Assembly: GCA_003519445.1 (NCBI GenBank)
Contig: DOWS01000012.1
Span: forward strand, 14,134 to 59,929
DNA from: Candidatus Daviesbacteria bacterium
GTDB lineage: Bacteria; Patescibacteriota; Microgenomatia; Daviesbacterales; UBA10151
DNA: 45,796 bases
Reading direction: 5' to 3'
This document shows, piece after piece, positions 37,697 through 45,206 of the stretch (position 1 is the first letter of the stretch; the number at the start of each line of letters is the position of its first letter). The notes under the pieces were generated by a model that was not told where the DNA came from, searched no databases, and was given only the letters and a program-made list of their open reading frames with translations. Both the position numbers and the translations under genes were made by a program.

Positions 37697-38773
37697 ATGT
37701 TCATCCCTAAATACACAATTACAAATAAAATTCTAAAAGACATTGGCATTGTTGAGGCCTCCCGTGAGGTGATCATGCATGCCCCCTTAATACCTGCCTG
37801 GGAGGCTAAATTCAGAAAAGAAGCTATTGAGCGGACTATCCATCATGGAACCCACTTGGAAGGAAATCAGCTGTCTGAGGAAGAAGTCAAAGATGTGCTG
37901 GATGGCCATGAAGTGGTAGCCAGGGATCGCGATGTGCAGGAGGTATTAAATTACCGCAATGTTTTAAAGTTTATAGATGGGGTGGCTACGCAGATCGGTT
38001 CATCCGGAAATTACAATTTTACCATTGAAACTATTTTGGAAATTCACAAATTAACAACTGAAAAAATCCTGCCTGAAGGTTCAACAGGCAAGTTTAGGGT
38101 TAGACAGGTGGTTGTTAAAAATACCAAAACAGGAGAGATAAGCTATACACCCCCACCGGCTGTTGAAGTACCTTATCTGATAGAGGATTTGGTCAACTGG
38201 ATCAATTCTGATGAAGGAAAATCTGTTCAGCCAGTTATTAAAGCAGGAATTATTCATTATGAAATTGCCAGGATCCACCCTTTTGTTGACGGAAACGGCA
38301 GGGTGGCGCGGGCTGTTGCTACTTTACTTATGTTTTTGGATAACTATGACATCAGGAAGTTTTTTTCTTTTGAAGAATATTTTGATGAAAATCCCATGGA
38401 CTATTATTTAACACTTCAAGCAGTATCAAACCAGCTCGTACTAGATACACACGAGCGGGATTTAACCCCTTGGCTGGAGTATTTTACCGAAGGCGTGGCC
38501 ATTGAACTAAACAGGGTTAAGGAAAAAGTGCAAAGGATTTCTGTTGATGCAAGGGTTAAAGATAGGTTGGGGGAACAAGTGGTTTTGAATGAACGGCAGA
38601 TGATGATTATGGAGTATTTGCACAGGCATAACGGCATGAGTAACAGGGATTTTAGAAAAATTTTCCCTGATTTTTCCGATGATACGGTTTTGCGCGAGCT
38701 TAAATTCCTGCGCCAAAAAGGTTTGGTTAAAAAAGCCGGCGGCACCAAAAAAGCCCAATATGTATTAAAATGA
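37697..38773 (+). CDS. Fic-domain AMP transferase with winged helix
   Basis: 358 residues. Fic motif HPFVDGNGRVAR (about residue 194) is complete; the N-terminal inhibitory motif THLEGNQLS (TxxxEGN type, about residue 50-58) keeps the enzyme self-inhibited (class II Fic). A C-terminal winged helix (NERQMMIMEYLHRHNGMSNR) probably binds DNA. It would transfer AMP to Ser, Thr or Tyr of a target protein. ATG with GAGGAA just upstream. Follows carB by 33 bases. Confidence 0.92.
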   Translation: MFIPKYTITNKILKDIGIVEASREVIMHAPLIPAWEAKFRKEAIERTIHHGTHLEGNQLSEEEVKDVLDGHEVVARDRDVQEVLNYRNVLKFIDGVATQIGSSGNYNFTIETILEIHKLTTEKILPEGSTGKFRVRQVVVKNTKTGEISYTPPPAVEVPYLIEDLVNWINSDEGKSVQPVIKAGIIHYEIARIHPFVDGNGRVARAVATLLMFLDNYDIRKFFSFEEYFDENPMDYYLTLQAVSNQLVLDTHERDLTPWLEYFTEGVAIELNRVKEKVQRISVDARVKDRLGEQVVLNERQMMIMEYLHRHNGMSNRDFRKIFPDFSDDTVLRELKFLRQKGLVKKAGGTKKAQYVLK

Positions 38774-38776
38774 TCA

Positions 38777-38810
38777 TTGACAGATGTGTTAAATTTTGTT
38801 AAAGTTTAAC
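38777..38810 (+). promoter_or_regulatory. Promoter and operator of RHH/PIN pair
   Basis: TTGACA (38777-38782), 17 bases, TAAAGT (38800-38805). GTTAAAGTTTAAC (38798-38810) is a perfect palindrome over the -10 box, with another GTTAAA half-site at 38788-38793. Confidence 0.7.
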
Positions 38811-38815
38811 AAACT

Positions 38816-39082
38816 ATGCAAGTTACTACTACTATCTCATTTCCTAAAAATCTAGCTCTGGAGATGGAAAAACAGATAAACGAGGGCAAATTTACCTCCA
38901 GATCTGAATTTATCCGCTCTGCTGTTAGAACTTACCTACTTTTTCAAAAAGGAGAACTTTCCTGGGAAATTCTGGCAACCCCTTTCCGCACTTTTGCCAA
39001 ACAAACAAAGATGACAGAAGAAGATATTTTGGAAGTAGTGGAGAGAGGTAGAATTGGCAAGAATAAAAAGAGTGGTAATTGA
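38816..39082 (+). CDS. Ribbon-helix-helix antitoxin (ParD/CopG type)
   Basis: 88 residues: VTTTISFPKNLALEMEKQIN and FTSRSEFIRSAVRTYLLFQK form a ribbon-helix-helix; the tail should bind the PIN toxin. It overlaps the toxin by 29 bases and has a palindromic operator upstream. Confidence 0.87.
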   Translation: MQVTTTISFPKNLALEMEKQINEGKFTSRSEFIRSAVRTYLLFQKGELSWEILATPFRTFAKQTKMTEEDILEVVERGRIGKNKKSGN

Positions 39083-39464
39083 TACTAATGTCTGGCTTTC
39101 AGCGCTTTATTTTTCCGGTAAACCCGCACAGGTAGTTAATCTTATTGAGGACAAGAAAATGATTTCTATTATCTCTGGTTTTATTCTGCAAGAAATTAAA
39201 GAAAAAATGGTAATTAATTTTGATACTCCTGTATATGCAGCCAATGCGACCATATCTTATATTTCTTCTTTATCTGAAGTAGCTTCCTTAAAAGGAGTGG
39301 ATTTTGACCTTCGTGATTCTGATGATAATCAAGTTTTAGAAACAGCAGTAGTGGGTAAATGCGATTTTCTAATAACAGGAGATAGGGATTTGTTAAGCTT
39401 AGAAAAATATAATCAGGTGAAAATGATCACCCCTGCTCAATTTTTAGCCAATTTTAAGATATAA
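39054..39464 (+). CDS. PIN-domain toxin (COG1569-like)
   Basis: 136 residues from TTG 39054; no ATG is available near the conserved start RIKRVVIDTNVWLSALYFSG. Acidic residues: D in VIDTNVW, E in LQEIKEK, D in RDSDDNQVLETA and D in LITGDRDLLS. Complete PIN RNase active site. Confidence 0.85.
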   Translation: MARIKRVVIDTNVWLSALYFSGKPAQVVNLIEDKKMISIISGFILQEIKEKMVINFDTPVYAANATISYISSLSEVASLKGVDFDLRDSDDNQVLETAVVGKCDFLITGDRDLLSLEKYNQVKMITPAQFLANFKI

Positions 39465-39511
39465 AATCTATTGTGTAGAGAAAAACCTGCAGGAGAATTT
39501 AAAAAAGGCAA

Positions 39512-39925
39512 TTAAGGTTTGATAGCAATAGCGTCTGCTGCCGAGAAAACTTCTAGAAGAAGAGGCTTTTTATTTTGAGGATCAAACGGGGGCTTAGAAA
39601 GATCTGTTAGTGGTTGCATTTCTGCATAGGCCGGTAGGTTTTCGTGACCAACGGTTAATCTGAATACAGGCATTTTATTATGAGTTAGGACTAATTGAGC
39701 TGCTTCATTTATTATTCCAGAAGGCTGTGATGAACATTCTGCTATCACCTGTGTTCCTTCCAATCTGAGTCTAGGTTCAGGTGCTACCCAGATAAGCATG
39801 TTTAAACCATTGCCACTACAGCCGATCCAACCTAAACGCTCAGCGCCTGGCCTTATTGCTAATCTTTCTTTTAGTGGGATTTCAATAGGAGGATCAACCT
39901 CCCAGTTAGCAAAAGAATTAGTCAT
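39512..39925 (-). CDS. Hypothetical protein, 137 aa
   Basis: Not recognised. Soluble, with LGWIGCSGNGLNMLIWVAPE and an alternating strand pattern through MPVFRLTVGHENLPAYAEMQ. Supported by a leaderless promoter on the minus strand: TAGAAT exactly six bases before ATG. Upstream (39465-39511) the plus strand reads EKNLQENLKKAIKV and stop, possibly the remnant end of another gene. Confidence 0.65.
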   Translation of the reverse strand: MTNSFANWEVDPPIEIPLKERLAIRPGAERLGWIGCSGNGLNMLIWVAPEPRLRLEGTQVIAECSSQPSGIINEAAQLVLTHNKMPVFRLTVGHENLPAYAEMQPLTDLSKPPFDPQNKKPLLLEVFSAADAIAIKP

Positions 39926-39988
39926 AAAACTATTCTACAATAGGATTATATTTATTACAATCCACGGAGTCTGGTTAAAAGGAGAAAA

Positions 39989-40036
39989 TAGTGTTAAAAT
40001 GAAGCTGTGGAATTTGGTAAACTGGCAGAGTATTTT
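39989..40036 (+). pseudogene. Copy of DNA ligase 5' end
   Basis: 48 bases identical to 41111-41158 except for one base: TAGTGTTAAAATGAAGCTGT and on through the first ten ligase codons (VEFGKLAEYF). It includes the extended -10 box and GTG start. It ends where the 3' end of the Fic-MerR gene begins. Confidence 0.9.
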
Positions 40037-41039
40037 ACAGCCTTTCTTTTATTTCGGCAATGGTTAGCCTTTCCTTATTTTGCAATCGCCTGATCTTTTT
40101 GACTTGTTCAACCATTGACGGTTCGTATAATTGATAACCTCCTTGCGAACGGTTTTTAACTTGCAGCAAGCCCTTTTGTGTCCAAAATCGCAATGTGTGA
40201 ATAGTTTCACCTGCTATTTTTGCCAATTCGCCAATTTTAAGAAGTTTACTGGTTTGAGCGGGGGATAAACCGGCCATTATGGGTTTTCCTTGTCCGGCGC
40301 TTAAGTATGCGTCAAGTGAACGCCCAGCAGCTTCCTCAACCAAATCGTAGAATGGTTTAAGATTATTTTGCTTTTGTGCCATTTCAAAAGTAGCAAGGTA
40401 AGCTATCCTATCCTCGTTTCTTATTACAGCCATGGGATAACCGTACATAAATAAAATTAAGTTCATCAGTAAGCGGGCAGTCCTACCGTTTCCGTCAATA
40501 AAAGGGTGAATACTGACGAACTTAAAGTGAGCGTCGGCGGCTATCCTTACCGGGTGCTCATCTTGCGTGCCATGCAACCAACTTATAAGCTCCTGCATGG
40601 AGTAGGGAACTGCATTAGGTCGGGGGAACTCTGTATCTGAACCGCGTATAAATACGTCTGTCGTGCGGTATTTGCCAGCCCACTTGTCATCAATACCATC
40701 CAAAATTATTTTATGGATAGCCTTAATATCCTCCCCGGTTATGAATTGGTGTCCTTTGCGTAGCTTGGCAAGTTTCTTGATAAACTCAATCGCTTTAGCG
40801 TGGTTGATTGCTTCTAACTGGTCTTTGAGCGGTTTTCCGCTTATAACAGCGGCTGTGCCGCGCTCAATGACCTCTGCTGTTTCAATGCGGGACAGGGTAT
40901 TGCCCTCAATGGCGTTAGAGGAGTAGGTAAGCTCAACCTTAAACCATTCCTCCAGGTTTTGAACCAGTTCCGGCGGTAATGGGCGCAACTTATCAAGCTG
41001 TGCTTTCTTTTTTATTAATTGTTTTAATTTGTCGTTCAT
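40035..41039 (-). CDS. Fic-domain protein fused to MerR-type HTH
   Basis: 334 residues. TYSSNAIEGNTLS (inhibitory SxxxEGN, ~39-51), Fic motif HPFIDGNGRTAR (~178-189). From about residue 265 a MerR DNA-binding domain follows: LLKIGELAKIAGETIHTLRF, WTQKGLLQVKNRSQGGYQLY and a coiled end. So an AMP-transferase is joined to a DNA-binding domain that probably regulates its own gene. Promoter TTGACA-17-TATAGT on the minus strand; a 17-bp palindrome lies just before the ATG. The gene is the cargo between the two ligase 5' ends. Confidence 0.88.
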   Translation of the reverse strand: MNDKLKQLIKKKAQLDKLRPLPPELVQNLEEWFKVELTYSSNAIEGNTLSRIETAEVIERGTAAVISGKPLKDQLEAINHAKAIEFIKKLAKLRKGHQFITGEDIKAIHKIILDGIDDKWAGKYRTTDVFIRGSDTEFPRPNAVPYSMQELISWLHGTQDEHPVRIAADAHFKFVSIHPFIDGNGRTARLLMNLILFMYGYPMAVIRNEDRIAYLATFEMAQKQNNLKPFYDLVEEAAGRSLDAYLSAGQGKPIMAGLSPAQTSKLLKIGELAKIAGETIHTLRFWTQKGLLQVKNRSQGGYQLYEPSMVEQVKKIRRLQNKERLTIAEIKERL

Positions 41040-41047
41040 AGTAAAGT

Positions 41048-41064
41048 ATAAAGCAACGCTTTAT
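41048..41064 (-). promoter_or_regulatory. Palindrome upstream of Fic-MerR gene
   Basis: ATAAAGC-AAC-GCTTTAT, 7-bp arms, between the TATAGT box (41079-41074 region) and the ATG at 41039. Likely operator for the protein's own MerR domain, or an RNA hairpin. Confidence 0.65.
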
Positions 41065-41094
41065 GCTTATTACTATACCGGATTAAATGGGGTT

Positions 41095-41122
41095 TGTCAA
41101 GTGGTTGGGTTAGTGTTAAAAT
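41095..41122 (+). promoter_or_regulatory. DNA ligase promoter (leaderless)
   Basis: TTGTCA (41095-41100) and extended -10 TGTTAAAAT (TAAAAT 41117-41122), six bases before GTG 41129. Its -35 overlaps the divergent TTGACA of the Fic-MerR gene. Confidence 0.7.
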
Positions 41123-41128
41123 GAAGCT

Positions 41129-42838
41129 GTGGAATTTGCTAAACTGGCAGAGTATTTTGAAAAGCTGGAAGAGACTTCTTCAAGACTTGCTTTAATTGAT
41201 ATCCTGTGTGACTTATTCTCCCAGGTTAAAAAAGAAGAAATAGCTCAAGTTTGTTATTTACTTCAAGGCAGGGTAGCCCCATTTTATGAACCGATTGAAC
41301 TGGGGATGAGTGAGAAGTTAGTTGCTGCTGCTTTGGCCAGAGCCTATGGATCCAGCAAAGAAGATATCCTCAAACTTTACGGAAAATTGGGGGATATGGG
41401 GTTAGCTGCGCAGCAGCAAAGTTCAAAGTTCAAAGTTCAAAGTTCAAAGTTATCAGTTACAGAAATTTTTACTACATTAGTGCAGATTGCTAAAACCAGT
41501 GGCGAAGGAACTGTTGAGAAAAAAGTGTCTGCTTTGGCCGGACTTTTGCAAAAAGTTGATCCTATTTCTGCTAAACATCTGGTCAGGGTGCCTTTGGGGG
41601 TATCCCGTTTGGGCATTGGTGACCCGACTATTTTGGATGCATTTGCTAAATTAAAGCTGGGGGACAGATCTAAAAGAAAACTTTTGGAAGGAGCGTATAA
41701 CCGGGTGTCTGATTTGGGCTTAATAGGTGAGACTTTATGGGAAAAAGGTCTGAAGGGAGTAGAGGGACTGCAGGTGCAAGTGGGCAGGCCAATTAGATCA
41801 CAGCTGGCTGAGCGATTGCCCACTGCTGAAAAAGTAATCGAGAAAATGGTTAAAGTTAACGCGCAAAAAAAATTAGATGGATTCAGGGTGCAAATACATA
41901 AAGATAGGGAAAATATCCGGCTTTTTTCGAGGAATTTAGAAGAAACTACTCCTATGTTCCCGGAGATTGTGGCATCTGCCCAAAAACAAATCAAGGCCAA
42001 AACCGCTATTTTAGATTGTGAGGCTATTGGCTTTAATCCCATATCCGAGGAATTTTTGCCCTTTCAGGAAACCACCCAAAGACGCAGAAAATACGGCATT
42101 GTTGAAATGGCTAAAAAAATTCCCCTCAAAGCTTTTTGTTTTGACATTTTGTATAAAGACGGCAAATCATTAATAGATCAGGAATTAGGGACTAGGTTAG
42201 AGGAATTAGAAAAGACAATTGATAATGGCGAAACTATTTTAATAGAAAAAGGGGAAATTGTAGATGATGCAGGGAAGCTGCAAATAATACTGGATGAGGC
42301 TATTTCAATAGGTCTAGAGGGTTTAGTGGTAAAACGGCCGGATTCAAAATATGAGGCAGGGGCCAGGAATTTTAACTGGGTGAAGTTAAAAAGGCATAGT
42401 TCAGGGGAACTGCAGGATACCATTGACTGCGTGATTTTGGGATATATTTTTGGCAAAGGCAAAAGAGTTTCTTTTGGGGCCGGGGCCTTACTGGTGGGGG
42501 TTTATGATGATAAAAAAGATGAGTTCGTGACTGTTTCTAAAATAGGCACGGGGTTAACTGATGAGGAATGGAGAAGTATTGAAGTAAAAAGTAAAAACTT
42601 AAAAGTAAAAAATAAGCCGGCAAGGGTGAACTCGAAAATTACTCCCAGCGTGTGGGTGGAGCCAAAAATTGTGATTGAAGTATTGGCAGATGAGATTACC
42701 AAAAGCCCGCTGCACACAGCCGGTTTGGCTTTGCGTTTTCCCAGATTAATTAAATTTAGGGAGGCCGACAAAAAAGCAGAAGATGCAACAACCTTAAAAG
42801 AACTGATGGAAATGTATAAACAACAGTTTAAAAAATAA
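41129..42838 (+). CDS. lig: ATP-dependent DNA ligase (archaeal/LigB type)
   Basis: 569 residues, length of archaeal-type ATP ligases. N-terminal DNA-binding domain, nucleotidyl transferase motif I KKLDGFRVQIHK with catalytic Lys248, motif IV-like GLEGLVVKRPDSKYEAGARN, motif V NWVKLKR, and an OB domain. Seals nicks using ATP, unlike the NAD-dependent LigA of most bacteria. Repeat-derived inserts lie at 41418-41450 (SSKFKVQSSKL) and 42583-42612 (SKNLKVKNK). The start is GTG 41129, given by the -10 box six bases before. The first ten codons are duplicated at 39989. Confidence 0.95.
   Translation: MEFAKLAEYFEKLEETSSRLALIDILCDLFSQVKKEEIAQVCYLLQGRVAPFYEPIELGMSEKLVAAALARAYGSSKEDILKLYGKLGDMGLAAQQQSSKFKVQSSKLSVTEIFTTLVQIAKTSGEGTVEKKVSALAGLLQKVDPISAKHLVRVPLGVSRLGIGDPTILDAFAKLKLGDRSKRKLLEGAYNRVSDLGLIGETLWEKGLKGVEGLQVQVGRPIRSQLAERLPTAEKVIEKMVKVNAQKKLDGFRVQIHKDRENIRLFSRNLEETTPMFPEIVASAQKQIKAKTAILDCEAIGFNPISEEFLPFQETTQRRRKYGIVEMAKKIPLKAFCFDILYKDGKSLIDQELGTRLEELEKTIDNGETILIEKGEIVDDAGKLQIILDEAISIGLEGLVVKRPDSKYEAGARNFNWVKLKRHSSGELQDTIDCVILGYIFGKGKRVSFGAGALLVGVYDDKKDEFVTVSKIGTGLTDEEWRSIEVKSKNLKVKNKPARVNSKITPSVWVEPKIVIEVLADEITKSPLHTAGLALRFPRLIKFREADKKAEDATTLKELMEMYKQQFKK
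41418..41450 (+). repeat. AAAGTTC tandem repeat in DNA ligase
   Basis: Four units of AAAGTTC, in frame, encoding SSKFKVQSSKL between the N-terminal domain segments. Related units open the DUF5667 gene at 4866-4897. Confidence 0.8.
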
Positions 42839-42884
42839 ACTTTGAAAACGACTCAGGATTAGTATATTTAAAAACTGATATAAT

Positions 42885-43523
42885 ATGTTTAGAGTGACAT
42901 TGAGTAGGGAGCGTATGGAAGAATCAGAAGCAGTCAATTCATTACTGAAAAATAAGTACAATCTTCATATTTCTTCAGAGGTAGGCACTGCTGCAAAACG
43001 CACCAAGATGCGAACTGGAGAAAGAGTTCCCCAGAATCCTTTAGATAGAATACAAAATTACCTAAACCGCTTTCATGACATTTTAGACCAGGATACTTCT
43101 GACAAAAGAGAACATGTTTTGGATTTAATAAAATGGCGTTTCCATAGAAAATATGTCATCAAGCCTAATGAAATACCGGAAGATTATTTTGAAAATCAAA
43201 GAAGGCTGGCAAGAGAACAAGGTCATGGAGATATTCAGATTGATGCGCAAACAAGAAAACAATTAACAGAAGTAATCATCGCAGATCAAACATCAAGCCT
43301 TGATAAATGGATGGATTATCTCTCTTCCCCTGATGCGCCATATTCTGATGGACTTAAATACTGGATTTTAAGAAGTGTTGTGGATATGGCTGAATATGAT
43401 AAAGACAGAAAAGCCTATCCTCAAAGATCTAAAGGCACTACCAAACCATTCCCTGATTTAGATCGAGAAGCTCTTGCATATGTAGATGATGCCATTAAGA
43501 AAAAATACCAAAGCAAACAGTAG
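42885..43523 (+). CDS. DGR target protein, N-terminal part (frame broken)
   Basis: 212 residues to TAG 43521-43523, mostly charged helices (PLDRIQNYLNRFHDILDQDT, DGLKYWILRSVVDMAEYDKD). An extended -10 (TGATATAAT, 42879-42884) lies directly before ATG 42885, so translation may start at GTG 42894 or ATG 42915. At the A-run 43500-43505 the minus-one frame opens and continues to 44881; one extra A would join both parts into a protein of about 665 residues. It is therefore probably the first third of the DGR target. Confidence 0.75.
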   Translation: MFRVTLSRERMEESEAVNSLLKNKYNLHISSEVGTAAKRTKMRTGERVPQNPLDRIQNYLNRFHDILDQDTSDKREHVLDLIKWRFHRKYVIKPNEIPEDYFENQRRLAREQGHGDIQIDAQTRKQLTEVIIADQTSSLDKWMDYLSSPDAPYSDGLKYWILRSVVDMAEYDKDRKAYPQRSKGTTKPFPDLDREALAYVDDAIKKKYQSKQ

Positions 43524-44881
43524 AGGAAAGAGCAGCCGAAGCACGGCAGATAGAACAGGAAGAAAAAGATCTTACTTCCGAAGAAAGTCAGCAACGCGCA
43601 GCTGACAGAAAAGAATTTGGCAAACTTCTTCAAACGGAGAATTTTGCTAGGTTGTATGCTTGGGCTATTGAAAAGGTTACTCCTGCAACAGAAGAAGAGC
43701 TTTCCGGAATAGGTGGTCACTGGGTGAAGTATACACAAGGTTCTGATGTTATGCCACTCGTACAATCCTTGCAGGGACATGGCACTGGTTGGTGTACTGC
43801 CGGAGTGTCTACTGCAAAGATACATCTTCAGGGTGGAGATTTTTATGTTTACTATTCTATGGATAAAAGTGGTAAACCCACTGTACCAAGAGCTGCTATC
43901 AGAATGGAAGAAAATAGGATTGCTGAAGTAAGGGGAATTGCCCCGGAGCAAAACCTAGATACAGGAGCAGTAGCTATTGTGGAAGGAAAATTAAAAGAAT
44001 TTCCTGATGGGACTTCTTATCAAAAAAGAGTATCGGATATGCGAAGGCTAACAAATATTGAAAACCAAATAAAAGAAGGTCATAGTCCTACAGGTGAAGA
44101 TTTGGCATTTCTTTATGAAATAAATGCTCCTATTGAAGGTTTTGGATATAGTAAAGATCCGCGTATTGGAGAGATAAGGTCACAAAGAAATTCAGAAGAA
44201 GATATGCCAATCGTCTTTGGCTGCTCAAGAGATCAAATTGCTAAGAGTGTTAGGGAAATTAAAGCAGATACAAAGGCCTATGTAGGACCTCTGCAAACAG
44301 GTATTTTTGACAGATTAAAGGGTATTGAACATGTCTATACTTCCTTTCCTGAAGGGAAAATAAGAAGACAAACAGTTGAGATTGGTGGAAAATCAAAGGA
44401 TCAACTAAAAGCTGAGCTTAAGCAAGCTGGTATAAACATAAGCTCATATGTAGATGATATGCTTGAAAGTCCGGATTTTACTACTCTTAAAGCCCCAGAG
44501 GGATTAGATACAGTAAGATTAAAGGTTGGAGATTTAGGTTTAACAGGTGCTCCCACAACTGATCAGGTTTACGCAAAAGCCAAAGAGTTAGGGTTGGAGC
44601 TTTGCCCTGCTGAAGTTGGTCCTCACCTTAGGTTAAAAGATACGAATCAACCCTTAGGAGAATGGTACTGGATTGCAATGAAACAAATTACTTCCCGTCT
44701 TGGCGATCCGCGCGTGTTCGATCTGGCGCGCGATGAGGGCGGAGTGTGGCTGAACTACTCTTGGGCTAGGCCTGACTCTGCGTGGCGTCCCAGCCGTGAG
44801 TTTGTCTTCGGTCTCCGCAAGTCAGTTGAAACTCAAAACACTCCGACCCCTGGACTCTTTGACAGAATTTTCAGACGTTGA
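43499..44881 (+). CDS. DGR target protein, C-terminal part with variable repeat
   Basis: Frame opens after TAA 43496-43498 and overlaps the previous ORF by 25 bases; about 460 residues. A Gln/Glu-rich helix (QTVEERAAEARQIEQEEKDL) is followed by GHGTGWCTAGVSTAKIHLQG and DFYVYYSMDKSGKPTVPRAA, then the C-terminal domain with GEWYWIAMKQITS and the variable repeat (residues coded by 44688-44823). WYWIAM...W.N..WA.PD..W.P..EFVFGLRKS is the C-type-lectin-like fold core known from CPR DGR targets. The protein ends TPTPGLFDRIFRR. Ligand binding by the variable surface is expected; the ligand is unknown. Confidence 0.85.
   Translation, partial: EKIPKQTVEERAAEARQIEQEEKDLTSEESQQRAADRKEFGKLLQTENFARLYAWAIEKVTPATEEELSGIGGHWVKYTQGSDVMPLVQSLQGHGTGWCTAGVSTAKIHLQGGDFYVYYSMDKSGKPTVPRAAIRMEENRIAEVRGIAPEQNLDTGAVAIVEGKLKEFPDGTSYQKRVSDMRRLTNIENQIKEGHSPTGEDLAFLYEINAPIEGFGYSKDPRIGEIRSQRNSEEDMPIVFGCSRDQIAKSVREIKADTKAYVGPLQTGIFDRLKGIEHVYTSFPEGKIRRQTVEIGGKSKDQLKAELKQAGINISSYVDDMLESPDFTTLKAPEGLDTVRLKVGDLGLTGAPTTDQVYAKAKELGLELCPAEVGPHLRLKDTNQPLGEWYWIAMKQITSRLGDPRVFDLARDEGGVWLNYSWARPDSAWRPSREFVFGLRKSVETQNTPTPGLFDRIFRR
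44688..44823 (+). repeat. DGR variable repeat (VR)
   Basis: 136 bp aligned without gaps to 45204-45339 (constant offset 516). 27 differences in the main block, all where the template has A. Ends in the conserved TTTGTCTTCGGTCTCCG stretch, the initiation-type region, close to the target gene's 3' end. Confidence 0.97.
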
Positions 44882-45050
44882 TGCTTTGGCTGCTTGACCC
44901 TTGGCTTTCCCGCGGAGCGGTCGATACAAATTTTTAAATTCACAGCTTATAAATCTTCATAATGATATACTCATATTAGATTGGTTATATTGAACGGCTA
45001 AGGTTTTTCAAGACCTTTCCGGCAGATACAAATTGAGAATATGCAAGGTT

Positions 45051-45206
45051 ATGGCTTTGTATAGAGTGATTAGTATTTTGCCTATAAAAAAAGAATATAC
45101 TTGGTGTGGTGTGCTGGTGGATTTTATATCCCAAAGAAAATACAGCCATGTGTCTTATGCTAAACATATTACACAGGCAGTGAAACAGATGGCACATCAT
45201 ACTTAA
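45051..45206 (+). CDS. Small ORF between VR and TR, 51 aa
   Basis: ATG 45051 to TAA 45204-45206; reads MALYRVISILPIKKEYTWCG, then VLVDFISQRKYSHVSYAKHI and TQAVKQMAHHT. The amino-acid composition looks coding. Its stop codon coincides with the first bases of the template repeat. It could be a real peptide or a part of the structured template RNA. No family recognised. The remaining stretch 44882-45050 holds only a TATACT-like box near 44965. Confidence 0.4.
   Translation: MALYRVISILPIKKEYTWCGVLVDFISQRKYSHVSYAKHITQAVKQMAHHT

Noticed and set aside
41437..42042. Minus-strand open frame inside lig
   Set aside because: Shadow of the ligase gene; no start signal, composition biased to Ser, Cys and Pro.
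43499..43505. Classic minus-one programmed frameshift site in the DGR target
   Set aside because: The zero-frame codons are AAA AAA preceded by G, not an X XXY YYZ heptamer with matching first base, and no obvious stimulatory hairpin follows. A missing base in the A-run is the simpler explanation.
43421..43951. Long open frame on the minus strand opposite the DGR target
   Set aside because: Amino-acid composition is unnatural (Ser, Phe, Cys and Leu runs) and the opposite strand is clearly coding.
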